The position numbers were made by a program, and so were the translations under genes. 21,580 nt of DNA from Ga0077536 sp043744805 (GTDB taxonomy: Bacteria; Pseudomonadota; Gammaproteobacteria; Ga0077536), in the NCBI GenBank assembly GCA_043744805.1, contig JAYTTZ010000223.1, forward strand, positions 1 through 21,580, read 5' to 3'. Under the pieces are notes generated by a model that saw only the letters and a program-made list of their open reading frames with translations, had not been told where the DNA came from and did no database searches. Of this stretch, positions 1 through 7,643 are shown in pieces; position 1 is the stretch's first letter; the number at the start of each line of letters is the position of its first letter.

Positions 1-4
1 CAGG

Positions 5-23
5 CCCATAGCCCGGCTATGGG
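5..23. terminator. Near-perfect palindrome downstream of psd, possible terminator hairpin
   Basis: CCCATAG (5-11) and CTATGGG (17-23) pair around a five-base loop, about 70 bases past the psd stop codon. A third-party T-tract is missing on the minus strand; on the plus strand the stem is followed by GCAAAAAG. It could be a U-less terminator for the psd operon or simply a palindromic repeat. The rest of 24-93 shows nothing recognisable. Confidence 0.3.
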
Positions 24-93
24 GCAAAAAGACGGTGCCGAATGGACGGCTGCGGTCGGTTCGCAGCCGACGCTCCCCAAGTCCGACAGGCTG

Positions 94-942
94 CTAGCCC
101 TCGCTCAAGCGCTGGCCCATCACCACCGGTTGACCCGCAGCCAGTGTCGTCGCCCAGCCGGGTGCGCCTGGCGGCAGCACCAGCACCACGGTGGAACCCA
201 TGTTGAAGCGGCCAAGCTCCTCACCCCGCGCACGACGCAAGGGCGAGGGCAGGGTTTCGCGAACGGCCGCCGTGGCGCCACGTTCCAGCGTTTCCAGATC
301 GAAATCCTTGACCGACATCGAACTCACCAGCATCGCGCCCACCAACACCTGGGCGCAGGGCCCGAAACCGCACTGGCCCGACAGCACCACGCGCTCGTTG
401 CGCGCGTAAAGGCCGTCGACGACCCGCGACGTCCGATCGTTCACGGAATAGCGCAGCCCGGGCACGAAGCAGACCTCATCCACCGTGCAGTCCACGGCCG
501 AGTGCACGCGGTGGTAGTCGCGCGGGGCGAGGTAGATGACTGCGAAACAACCCCCGTCCAGTTTTGCCGCCAGGGCCGTGTCCCCACCAAGCAAGGCCTC
601 CAGGCTGAAGGTCTTTCCCTTGGCCTGGATCAGTCGGCCCTGCTCGATGCGGCCAAGCTGGCTGATTTTCCCGTCCGCCGGGCTCACGACGGCGGCGTCG
701 GCTATCGGCCGGGCGCCGGGTTTGAGTGCGCGGGTGAAGAAGGCATTGAAGCTTGGATAGGCTTCCGGGTCGCTGACCTGAGCCTCGTCCAGCGATACCC
801 GGTAATGCGTGCAAAAGCTGCGGATGGCGCGCGGCACGACGGCCGGCCATTCCTGCCGGGTGATCCAGCGGACGGCGTGTGATAGCGCCCGCTGGGGTAG
901 CACGTGCTGGGGCAGCACCAGCAGCTGGTCAAGCACACTCAC
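94..942 (-). CDS. psd: Phosphatidylserine decarboxylase proenzyme
   Basis: This 282-residue protein decarboxylates phosphatidylserine to phosphatidylethanolamine at the inner membrane. It is a pyruvoyl enzyme made by self-cleavage of a proenzyme. The sequence shows the family's catalytic triad: Asp90 in SPADGKIS, His147 in HRVHS, and the cleavage site Gly249-Ser250-Thr251, where Ser250 becomes the pyruvoyl group and the last 33 residues form the alpha chain. Length is close to the E. coli-type enzyme. The start is GTG at 942-940, which overlaps the TGA of the upstream copper chaperone gene as GTGA, so translation is probably coupled. It is the last gene of the sco - pcuAC - psd operon. The function is secure; why it shares an operon with copper chaperones is not clear. 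Confidence 0.95.
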   Translation of the reverse strand: MSVLDQLLVLPQHVLPQRALSHAVRWITRQEWPAVVPRAIRSFCTHYRVSLDEAQVSDPEAYPSFNAFFTRALKPGARPIADAAVVSPADGKISQLGRIEQGRLIQAKGKTFSLEALLGGDTALAAKLDGGCFAVIYLAPRDYHRVHSAVDCTVDEVCFVPGLRYSVNDRTSRVVDGLYARNERVVLSGQCGFGPCAQVLVGAMLVSSMSVKDFDLETLERGATAAVRETLPSPLRRARGEELGRFNMGSTVVLVLPPGAPGWATTLAAGQPVVMGQRLSEG

Positions 943-1373
943 GGCTGCACCGGGCCGTCGGCCGTGACGGTTACCGGGAATTTGAGTGTCGCGCCCCCGC
1001 AGGAGACGAGGAACTCCACCGACTCACCCGCATGCAGCGTCGTGCTTGGACCCATGAGCATCAAGTGCAGGCCCCCTGGCGCCAGGCTCGCGACGCCTTT
1101 GGGCAGCACGTCCAAGGTGTCGAGATGGCGCATGCTGCTGCGGTCTCCCACTTGCACAGTCTCGTGCAACATCACCATCCCGAAGCGCTCGCTGCGCCAA
1201 TTGCCAAGGCGGGCGGCACTTGGCCCGGTGTTGTGGATCTGCAGGTAGCCCGCAGTACCCTTGGCACCAGGCGGCGGCTCCCGGAGCCAGGCATGGGTGA
1301 TTTCAAGGCCCGGGCACGCGGCGTCGGCGAAGGCGGGGCCCAGCAGCAATAGCAGGAGCAGCAGTGATTTCAT
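939..1373 (-). CDS. Periplasmic copper chaperone, PCu(A)C family
   Basis: This 144-residue protein belongs to the PCu(A)C family, which carries Cu(I) in the periplasm and delivers it to the CuA/CuB sites of cytochrome oxidase, often together with Sco. The N-terminus (residues 1-19) is a leucine-rich signal peptide ending near ADAAC. The Cu(I) site fits the family pattern H-x10-M-x21-H-x-M exactly: His70, Met81, His103 and Met105. Two cysteines (20 and 125) lie outside this motif. The ATG at 1373-1371 overlaps the TGA of sco (ATGA), and its own TGA overlaps the GTG of psd, so it sits inside a coupled three-gene operon. The neighbouring sco strongly supports a role in oxidase assembly. Confidence 0.93.
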   Translation of the reverse strand: MKSLLLLLLLLGPAFADAACPGLEITHAWLREPPPGAKGTAGYLQIHNTGPSAARLGNWRSERFGMVMLHETVQVGDRSSMRHLDTLDVLPKGVASLAPGGLHLMLMGPSTTLHAGESVEFLVSCGGATLKFPVTVTADGPVQP

Positions 1374-2014
1374 GGATGGCTTGTTCCAAAGGCCGAGATG
1401 GCGCGGAAGCCTTCGGCGAGGCTGGCCGGATCGTGCGGCGGGCTGAACCTCCCCAGCACCCGCAATGCCGGGTCGACGAGGAAGATGGAAGCGGTGTGGT
1501 CGAAGGTGTAGTCGTCCTTGCCGTCAGGCACTTTCGCGCGGATCACCGACAGCGGGCCGGTGAGCGCATTGAGGGCCGCGTCCTGGCCGGTGGCCGCAAG
1601 GAAGGCCGGGTTGAAGTAGTGGACGTACTTCGCGAGTGTTTCCGGGGTATCGCGTTCTGGATCAACGGAGACGAACAGCACCTGGCCCAGGTCCCGGTAC
1701 AGTGGATCGTCCTTGAGCTTGGCTGCGGCCTGTTTCAGCACGGCAAGGGTGGTGGGGCAAACGTCGGGGCAGTGCGTGAACCCGAAGAAGAGCAAGGTCC
1801 AGTGGCCCTTCAAGTTGGCTGCGGTCAGTTGGCCCCCGGCAGCGGAACCCAGGCTGAAAGCGGGCACGACGGGGGGCGCCGGCCACAGGAGCCCAGGCAC
1901 CTGGGGCGCCTCGGGCGCGCGCACCACGGCAAAGATCATCCCACCACCCAGGGCGATGAAGGCCGCCAGGACGAGCAGTGCGTTGAGCTGGGAAGGTTTG
2001 GGTGTTGCGGTCAT
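1370..2014 (-). CDS. SCO1/SenC-type copper chaperone for cytochrome oxidase
   Basis: This 214-residue membrane-anchored thioredoxin-fold protein belongs to the SCO1/SenC family, which inserts copper into, or reduces the cysteines of, the CuA site of cytochrome c oxidase. Residues 11-31 form one transmembrane anchor. The metal site is visible as Cys82 and Cys86 in HCPDVCP and the distal His173 in DHTASIF. It is the first gene of the minus-strand operon with pcuAC and psd. A perfect TATAAT lies only six bases before the ATG, and I see no Shine-Dalgarno sequence, so the mRNA may be leaderless. Family assignment is secure. Whether it acts as metallochaperone or thiol reductase cannot be read from sequence. 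Confidence 0.93.
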   Translation of the reverse strand: MTATPKPSQLNALLVLAAFIALGGGMIFAVVRAPEAPQVPGLLWPAPPVVPAFSLGSAAGGQLTAANLKGHWTLLFFGFTHCPDVCPTTLAVLKQAAAKLKDDPLYRDLGQVLFVSVDPERDTPETLAKYVHYFNPAFLAATGQDAALNALTGPLSVIRAKVPDGKDDYTFDHTASIFLVDPALRVLGRFSPPHDPASLAEGFRAISAFGTSHP

Positions 2015-2020
2015 TGGCCG

Positions 2021-2026
2021 ATTATA
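2021..2026 (-). promoter_or_regulatory. -10 hexamer TATAAT of the sco operon, probably leaderless
   Basis: On the minus strand TATAAT is followed by CGGCCA and then the sco ATG. Transcription normally starts about 6-7 bases past the -10 hexamer, which falls on the A of ATG. No good -35 hexamer is seen at 17-18 bases. The match to consensus is perfect but the absence of a -35 leaves doubt. Confidence 0.45.
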
Positions 2027-2071
2027 GCCTTAGCGCTCCTTGCGCATGGTGCGGGCCACGGGCGGCCAGCC

Positions 2072-2080
2072 TGCTAGACT
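2072..2080 (+). promoter_or_regulatory. Extended -10 element upstream of kinase 1
   Basis: TGCTAGACT fits the extended -10 form TGnTAnnnT and would give a leader of about 50 bases before the kinase ATG. There is no clear -35. The same TGCTANNCT form occurs before kinase 2 and before the Tim44-like gene. Confidence 0.3.
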
Positions 2081-2136
2081 CAAACTCCTGAGGCAGCCTT
2101 GAACCCAATCCCGAATACCACTGAACGCCGGTCCCG

Positions 2137-3432
2137 ATGAGCGACTCCTCCATTCCCACCAAGTTGGGCAAATACGAACTGCACCGGGAAGTCGGTCGCG
2201 GCAGCATGGGTGTGGTGTACGAGGCCTTCGATCCGTACATCGGCCGGCTCGTGGCCGTGAAGGTCGCCATCGCCGACGCGCTGAAGGAACGCGACTCCGG
2301 CGAACGGTTCCGCAAGATGTTCTTCAACGAAGCGCACACCGCGGGCATGCTGCGGCATCCCAACATCCTCGACATCTTCGATGCGGGCGTGGACAAGGAA
2401 AAGTGCTACATCGTGATGGAGCTGATCGAAGGCGCCGACACCCTCAAGCCCTACTGCCGCACCGACAACCTACTGCCCTTGAACCAGGTCGCGGAAATCC
2501 TCTTCCGCTGCGCCAAGGCGCTTGATTACGCGCACCGCCAGGGCGTAATCCACCGCGACATCAAGCCGTCCAACATCCTCCTCACGCGCATGATGGACGT
2601 GAAGATCGCCGACTTCAGCATCGCCCACATCAACCGTACCGATCTGTCACAGACCATGCCACTCGGGTTCGTCGGCTCGCCGCGCTACATGTCACCCGAG
2701 CAGGTGCAGGAAGACATGATCACCAGCCAGACTGATCTGTTCTCGCTGGGCGTGGTGGCCTACGAACTGCTCACCGGTCGCCACCCTTTCGGCGCGGAGA
2801 GCTTCGCCGCGCTGATCGATCGCGTCGTCAACGAGGATCCCGTGCCCCTCACCTTGTACCGACCCGAGCTCGCGCCGATGGTGCAGCGGATCGTGATTAA
2901 GGCGCTGGAAAAGCAAACGGAACGACGCTATCGCACCGGGCTGGACCTCGCCTCCGACCTCAGCATGGCTTTCAGCCACCTGCAGCGGCCGCAGGAAGAC
3001 ATCCCCGCCCGCGAGAAATTCGAATACATGAAGGGGCTGGCATTCTTCCGTGGCTTCACCGACGGCGAGCTGTGGGAAATCGTGCGGGCCAGCGTGTGGA
3101 TCGAAGTGGCGCAGGGGGATGCCGTGGTGCGCGAAGGGCAGATCGACGACGCGCTCTACATCATCACGGCGGGCGAGGTGACGGTGAGCAAGCAGGGCAG
3201 CGTCCTGCAGCGCCTGTCGGTGGGGGATTGCTTCGGCGAGATGGCCTACCTGCGGAACATCAAGCGCACCGCCACCGTCACGGCCGAGACACCGCTCTCG
3301 CTGATGAAGCTCAACGCCTCGCTACTGGAGCAGGTGGCCCCGGCCTGCCAGCTCCGCTTCTACAAGGTCTTCACGTCGGTCCTCATCGACCGCCTCATCA
3401 CCACCAGCGAACTCCTGACCCAGCAGCGCTAA
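2137..3432 (+). CDS. Ser/Thr protein kinase with C-terminal cyclic-nucleotide-binding domain (kinase 1)
   Basis: This 431-residue soluble protein has a Hanks-type kinase domain at about residues 11-280 and a CAP/PKA-type cyclic-nucleotide-binding domain at about 300-415. Kinase motifs seen are the glycine loop G20-x-G22-x-x-G25, Lys42 in VAVK, the C-helix Glu65, HRD with catalytic Asp141, Asn146 and SPE at 186-188. The magnesium motif reads DFS (159-161) instead of DFG. The nucleotide cassette is visible as GDCFGEMAYL with Glu368 and Arg377, the residues that normally hold the cyclic phosphate and ribose. There is no membrane segment, unlike PknB-type receptors. The domain order is the reverse of eukaryotic PKG. 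It converges on pgi with a 4-base overlap of stop codons. Cyclic nucleotide control of kinase activity is inferred from domains; the targets are unknown. No strong Shine-Dalgarno is seen. Confidence 0.93.
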   Translation: MSDSSIPTKLGKYELHREVGRGSMGVVYEAFDPYIGRLVAVKVAIADALKERDSGERFRKMFFNEAHTAGMLRHPNILDIFDAGVDKEKCYIVMELIEGADTLKPYCRTDNLLPLNQVAEILFRCAKALDYAHRQGVIHRDIKPSNILLTRMMDVKIADFSIAHINRTDLSQTMPLGFVGSPRYMSPEQVQEDMITSQTDLFSLGVVAYELLTGRHPFGAESFAALIDRVVNEDPVPLTLYRPELAPMVQRIVIKALEKQTERRYRTGLDLASDLSMAFSHLQRPQEDIPAREKFEYMKGLAFFRGFTDGELWEIVRASVWIEVAQGDAVVREGQIDDALYIITAGEVTVSKQGSVLQRLSVGDCFGEMAYLRNIKRTATVTAETPLSLMKLNASLLEQVAPACQLRFYKVFTSVLIDRLITTSELLTQQR

Positions 3433-5036
3433 CCGTCGCGCACGGCGAGGTAACGCTCCAGCAGGCTGCGGGTGGAGGCGTCGTGGGCCTCGCTCACGCG
3501 GCCGTCGGCGATTTCCCCAAGCAAGATCGCCGCCAGCTGCTTACCCAGCTCCACGCCCCACTGGTCGAAGGAGTTGATGTTCCACAGCACGCCCTGCACG
3601 AAGGTCTTGTGCTCGTAGAGCGCCAGCAGCGCGCCCAAGGTGCCTGGGGTCAGGGCCTCGAAGGCGATCACGCTGCTGGGCTGGTTGCCAAGCTCTTCGC
3701 GATGCAGGGCGAGCATCGCGTCGGGGTTTTCCGCGAGCAGCGCCTCGCGGCTGCGACCGATCATGAGGGCCTCGGCCTGCGCGACGCAGTTGGCCACCAG
3801 CATGTCGTGGTGGGCCCGGGGTGATCGCGGATGGGTCAGCGGCAGCAGGAAGTCCACGGGGATTCGCCGCGTGCCCTGGTGCAGCAGCTGGAAGAACGCA
3901 TGCTGCACGTTGGTGCCGACGCCTCCCCACACGACCGGGGCCGTGTGGCCGGCCACGGGCCCATTGTCGAGGGTGACATGCTTGCCGTTGCTTTCCATTT
4001 CAAGCTGCTGCAGCCAGTCCGGGAAAAGCCCCAGGCGGTCGTCGTAAGGGATTACGGCATGGGTTTCGGCGTCCAGCACGTTGGTGTTCCAGCAGCCCAG
4101 CAATGCCAGCAGTACGGGCATGCTGGCGTCGAGCGGAGCGTGGCGGAAATGCAGATCCATTTCGCGTGCGCCGGCCAGCAGGGCGCGGAAGGCAGGCATG
4201 CCGATCGCAAGCGCGATGGGCAGGCCGATGGCCGACCACAGCGAATACCGACCACCCACCCAGTCCCACATCGGCAGGATGTTGTCGGGCGCGATGCCAA
4301 AGGCTTCGGCCCGCGGCGGATTGGCGGTGATGGCAAAGAAATGCCGGGCGATGGCGTCCGGCTGGTGGGTGGCGTCCAGGATCCAGCGCTGCGCAGTGCG
4401 GGCGTTCAGCGCGGTTTCCGGCGTGGTGAAGGATTTGGAGGCCACGATGAAGAGCGTGCGCTGGGGATCGAGGTTGCGCAGGCAGCGGTCGATGTCGCCG
4501 CCATCCACGTTGGATACGAAGTGCACACGCGGCTGGCCGGTGTGCAGGTAGCGCAGCGCGTCACAGGCCAGTTGCGGCCCAAGGTGCGAACCCCCGATGC
4601 CAAGGTTGACCACGTCGGTGATGGATTGGCCGCTCGCACCAAGCCAGCGGCCGTCGGCGATGCTGGCTACCACGGCCTCCACCCGATCCAGCGTCGCCGC
4701 GACCAGCGGGCCTACTGGCACGCCGTCGACGCAGGCGCCGAGGTCCCCGGGGTTCCGCAGCGCCGTATGCAGGGCCGGGCGCTGCTCGCTTGGATTGACG
4801 ATATCACCGCGGAAGAGGCCCGCGATCTTCGCCGCGAGTCCCTGTTCGGCGGCCAGCGCCAACAGTGCGGCGCGCGCGGGGCGGTCCACGCGCTGCTTGG
4901 CGTAATCGAGTTCGAGTCCGGCGGCCGCCAGGGAGAAGTCCCGCACGCGGCCGGTATCGGCCTTGAACAGGCTCGTTGTGCTGCAGGCGAGCAGGCGCCT
5001 GGCGTGGACTTGCAGGGAAGCGTAGGGGGCGCGCAT
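3429..5036 (-). CDS. pgi: Glucose-6-phosphate isomerase
   Basis: This 535-residue enzyme interconverts glucose 6-phosphate and fructose 6-phosphate in the cytoplasm. Both family signatures are present: WVGGRYSLWSAIG in the middle and GVLWNINSFDQWGVELGK near the C-terminus. The N-terminal NPSEQRPALHTALR block is also typical. I chose ATG 5036-5034 because GAAAGG lies 8 bases upstream and the protein start MRAPYASLQ matches the family. The frame stays open to 5132, but the extra 32 residues are of low complexity and would give an unusually long N-terminus. The gene lies between two paralogous kinases, converging on kinase 1 (4-base stop overlap) and diverging from kinase 2 (125-base gap). Function is secure; any regulation by the kinases is inference. 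Confidence 0.95.
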   Translation of the reverse strand: MRAPYASLQVHARRLLACSTTSLFKADTGRVRDFSLAAAGLELDYAKQRVDRPARAALLALAAEQGLAAKIAGLFRGDIVNPSEQRPALHTALRNPGDLGACVDGVPVGPLVAATLDRVEAVVASIADGRWLGASGQSITDVVNLGIGGSHLGPQLACDALRYLHTGQPRVHFVSNVDGGDIDRCLRNLDPQRTLFIVASKSFTTPETALNARTAQRWILDATHQPDAIARHFFAITANPPRAEAFGIAPDNILPMWDWVGGRYSLWSAIGLPIALAIGMPAFRALLAGAREMDLHFRHAPLDASMPVLLALLGCWNTNVLDAETHAVIPYDDRLGLFPDWLQQLEMESNGKHVTLDNGPVAGHTAPVVWGGVGTNVQHAFFQLLHQGTRRIPVDFLLPLTHPRSPRAHHDMLVANCVAQAEALMIGRSREALLAENPDAMLALHREELGNQPSSVIAFEALTPGTLGALLALYEHKTFVQGVLWNINSFDQWGVELGKQLAAILLGEIADGRVSEAHDASTRSLLERYLAVRDG

Positions 5037-5107
5037 CGCGATGGCCTTTCGATCCGGGACCGGCGTCCCGTGACACGGTTTGCTGGGTGGGAGTGGCGAA
5101 GTGACTT

Positions 5108-5116
5108 TGCTATCCT
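5108..5116 (+). promoter_or_regulatory. Extended -10 element upstream of kinase 2
   Basis: TGCTATCCT lies 45 bases before the kinase 2 ATG and has the TGnTAnnnT form seen before kinase 1. No -35 hexamer is evident. It sits in the 125-base divergent gap with pgi. Confidence 0.3.
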
Positions 5117-5161
5117 CGGGCACCTCATTCAAGGCCCCGTACCCATGAATCTTGCAGCGCC

Positions 5162-6460
5162 ATGAGCAACGCGGAACCGCTGACCCGGCTTGGAAAGTAC
5201 GAAGTCGTGCGCGAAATCGCCCACGGCAGCATGGGGAGGGTCTATCTGGGTCACGATCTCTACATCGACCGTCCCGTGGCCATCAAGGTCGCGCATTCCG
5301 ACCAGCTCGACGACGCCGAGTCGGGTGACCGCTACCGCAAGATGTTCTTCAACGAGGCGCACACTGCCGGGCGCCTCACCCACCCCAATGTCGTCAGCAT
5401 CTACGATGCAGGGGTCGACGGCGAGACCTGCTATATCGTGATGGAGTACGTGGAAGACGGCCAGACGCTCAAGCCCTTCTGCCGCCCCGACAACCTGCTG
5501 CCCCTGGAGCGTGTGGTCGAGATGGGTTTCAAGTGCGCGCGGGCCCTCGATTACGCCCACCGCCAAGGCGTGGTGCACCGGGATATCAAGCCTACCAACA
5601 TCCTCGTCACCGATGAGCTGGACGTCAAGATCGCCGATTTCAGCATCGCCCAGCTGAGCAAGATGGACACCACCGAAACCCTGCCGATGGGCCTGGCAGG
5701 CTCACCGCGCTATATGTCGCCCGAGCAGATCTCGGAAGAAATCATCACCGGCCAGACCGACATCTTTTCCCTCGGCGTGGTGCTCTACGAACTGCTCACG
5801 GGCCGCCATCCGTTCCAGGCGGAGAACTTCTCGCGCCTGGTGCAGAAAATCCTCAACGAATCGCCGCCGAAGATGAGCGAATTCCGCGCCGAAATGCCGC
5901 AGGAACTCGAACGCATCATCATGAAGGCCCTGGCCAAGACGTGTGGCGAGCGCTACTCGATGGGTGGCGATCTGGCCGCCGACCTGGCGCGCGCCTTCGA
6001 TCGCCTGCTCGAGCAGCCGCGCGAAGACCTCCAGGAAAAAGAGAAATTCCACGCCGTGAAGCAGCTTGAATTCTTCCAGGGCTTTCCGGAATCGGAAATC
6101 TGGGAAATCGTGCGCGCCGGCCAATGGCAGAACTTCACCAAAGGCGCGCACGTGATCGTCGAAGGTGAAATCGACGACTGCTTCTACATCATCGTCACCG
6201 GCGCAGTGCGGGTGGAGAAGGGCGGGCACCAGTTCCGCACCTTGTCGGCCGGTGACTGCTTCGGCGAAATGGGCTACCTGGCCAAGACCAAGCGCACCGC
6301 CACCATCCTCGCGGACGGCTCAACCTCCCTGCTGAAGCTCAACTCCACCGTGATCTCGCAGGCCTCGCTCAACTGCCAGGTGCGCTTCCTCAAGGTGTTC
6401 CTGCGCACGCTGATCCATCGCCTGTCGCAGACCACTGAACGGATGTCGCAGGAGCACTGA
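5162..6460 (+). CDS. Ser/Thr protein kinase with C-terminal cyclic-nucleotide-binding domain (kinase 2)
   Basis: This 432-residue protein is a paralogue of kinase 1, with about 65% identity over the first 150 residues by hand alignment and collinear to the end. Seen motifs are Lys42, Glu65, HRD with Asp141, Asn146 and SPE at 186-188. DFS (159-161) again replaces DFG. The glycine loop is altered to A20-H-G22-S-M-G25, so the first loop glycine is lost. The C-terminal cyclic-nucleotide domain (about 302-415) keeps GDCFGEMGYL with Glu369 and Arg378. There is no membrane helix. The start ATG at 5162 is collinear with kinase 1; an earlier ATG at 5145 is out of frame. The stop is six bases before the GTG of a secreted sugar-dehydrogenase-like protein, so the two are probably co-transcribed. 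Ligand (cAMP or cGMP) and targets are unknown. Confidence 0.93.
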   Translation: MSNAEPLTRLGKYEVVREIAHGSMGRVYLGHDLYIDRPVAIKVAHSDQLDDAESGDRYRKMFFNEAHTAGRLTHPNVVSIYDAGVDGETCYIVMEYVEDGQTLKPFCRPDNLLPLERVVEMGFKCARALDYAHRQGVVHRDIKPTNILVTDELDVKIADFSIAQLSKMDTTETLPMGLAGSPRYMSPEQISEEIITGQTDIFSLGVVLYELLTGRHPFQAENFSRLVQKILNESPPKMSEFRAEMPQELERIIMKALAKTCGERYSMGGDLAADLARAFDRLLEQPREDLQEKEKFHAVKQLEFFQGFPESEIWEIVRAGQWQNFTKGAHVIVEGEIDDCFYIIVTGAVRVEKGGHQFRTLSAGDCFGEMGYLAKTKRTATILADGSTSLLKLNSTVISQASLNCQVRFLKVFLRTLIHRLSQTTERMSQEH

Positions 6461-6466
6461 GGCGCC

Positions 6467-7597
6467 GTGTCGATTCGGCCGGCCAGCAAACCTTTCAGCG
6501 CCGTGACCGGCGGCCTCGCACTGCTGGCTGCGAGCCATGCCGTCACCGCCACCGAGCTTCCGCTCTGGCTGCTGCAAGTTCCGCCCGGATTCGAGATCTC
6601 GGTTTACGCCGATGCGGTGCCCGATGCCCGCCAGATGGCGCTGAGTCCGCGCGGCGTGCTGTACGTCGGTTCACGCCAGCGGGGTGAAGTCCGCGCCGTG
6701 GTCGACGAGGATGGCGATGGCCGGGCGGATCACGTCAAGATCATCGCCACCGATTTGGTGATGCCCACTGGCGTCGCCTATCGCGACGGCAGCCTGTGGG
6801 TGGCGGACGTCAGCCGCATCCTGCGGTTTGATGACATCGACCATCACCTCGATGCCCCACCCACGCCTGTCGTAGTGGTCAAGGATCTGCCGAGCGACCG
6901 CCACCACGGCTGGAAAGCCATCGGATTCGGCCCCGACGGCCTGCTCTACGTACCGATTGGTGCGCCCTGCAATATCTGCGATCCGGCGCTGCCCTACGCG
7001 TCGATCCTGCGCATGCGCGTGGACGGCGGTGGGCGCGAAACCGTCGCCCGCGGCGTCCGCAATTCGGTCGGCATGGCCTGGCATCCGCGCACTGGAGAAC
7101 TCTGGTTCACCGACAACGGCCGAGACTGGCTGGGCGACGATCTGCCGTCCTGCGAATTGAACCACGTCACCGCGCCTGGCCAGCACTTTGGTTACCCGTA
7201 TTTCCACGGGGCAGGCACGCCGGATCCGGAATTCGCGGCCAGGGCGCCGGCGCTCAAGTTCACGCCGTCGGCGCTTGAACTCGGCGGCCACGTGGCGCCG
7301 CTGGGCCTTGCCTTCTACACCGGCAAGCAATTCCCGGCCGGGTTCAAGGACACGCTCTTCATCGCCGAACACGGTTCCTGGAACCGCTCGCGGAAGAGTG
7401 GCTACCAGGTGGTGCAGGTCACTTTGGACGCGCAGGGCAAACCCGGCAAAGCCGTGCCGTTCATCACGGGTTGGCTGCAGGACGAGATGGCCTGGGGACG
7501 GCCCACCGACATCGTGCAGACGCCGGCGGGCGAGTTGCTGATCGCGGACGATCAGGCGGGGGTGGTTTACCGGGTTCGCTACACCGGCAAGCCCTGA
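6467..7597 (+). CDS. Secreted sorbosone/PQQ-dependent sugar dehydrogenase-like beta-propeller
   Basis: This 376-residue protein has an N-terminal signal peptide (about residues 1-29, ending near AVTA-TEL) and then a six-bladed propeller of the L-sorbosone dehydrogenase / soluble glucose dehydrogenase family. Members oxidise aldoses or related compounds in the periplasm, many with PQQ. Family landmarks seen are HHGWKAIGFGPDGLLYVPIG, RNSVGMAWHPRTGELWFTDNGRDW, GQHFGYPYFHG, PLGLAFYTG and LFIAEHGSWNRS. Two close cysteines occur in CNICDP. It begins with GTG six bases after kinase 2 and probably shares its transcript. No PQQ biosynthesis genes are in the window, so both cofactor and substrate are inference. 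It converges on the Tim44-like gene across a 46-base gap that holds the palindrome GTCGGGCCCGAC (7605-7616). Confidence 0.85.
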   Translation: MSIRPASKPFSAVTGGLALLAASHAVTATELPLWLLQVPPGFEISVYADAVPDARQMALSPRGVLYVGSRQRGEVRAVVDEDGDGRADHVKIIATDLVMPTGVAYRDGSLWVADVSRILRFDDIDHHLDAPPTPVVVVKDLPSDRHHGWKAIGFGPDGLLYVPIGAPCNICDPALPYASILRMRVDGGGRETVARGVRNSVGMAWHPRTGELWFTDNGRDWLGDDLPSCELNHVTAPGQHFGYPYFHGAGTPDPEFAARAPALKFTPSALELGGHVAPLGLAFYTGKQFPAGFKDTLFIAEHGSWNRSRKSGYQVVQVTLDAQGKPGKAVPFITGWLQDEMAWGRPTDIVQTPAGELLIADDQAGVVYRVRYTGKP

Positions 7598-7643
7598 ACG
7601 CCGCGTCGGGCCCGACCGACGTGGCGCGGGCCGGGCCAGGGAT

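Noticed and set aside
5037..5132. Longer N-terminus for glucose-6-phosphate isomerase
   Set aside because: The frame is open, but the 32 added residues are of low complexity and the good Shine-Dalgarno GAAAGG sits right before 5036.
3831..5165. Long open frame on the strand opposite pgi (444 residues)
   Set aside because: It is a shadow of the GC-rich pgi codons; it lacks any recognisable motif and is His/Arg/Gly biased.
7605..7616. Perfect palindrome GTCGGGCCCGAC as a terminator
   Set aside because: There is no loop and no T-tract, and a 12-base GC palindrome is easy to get by chance here; kept only as a remark.
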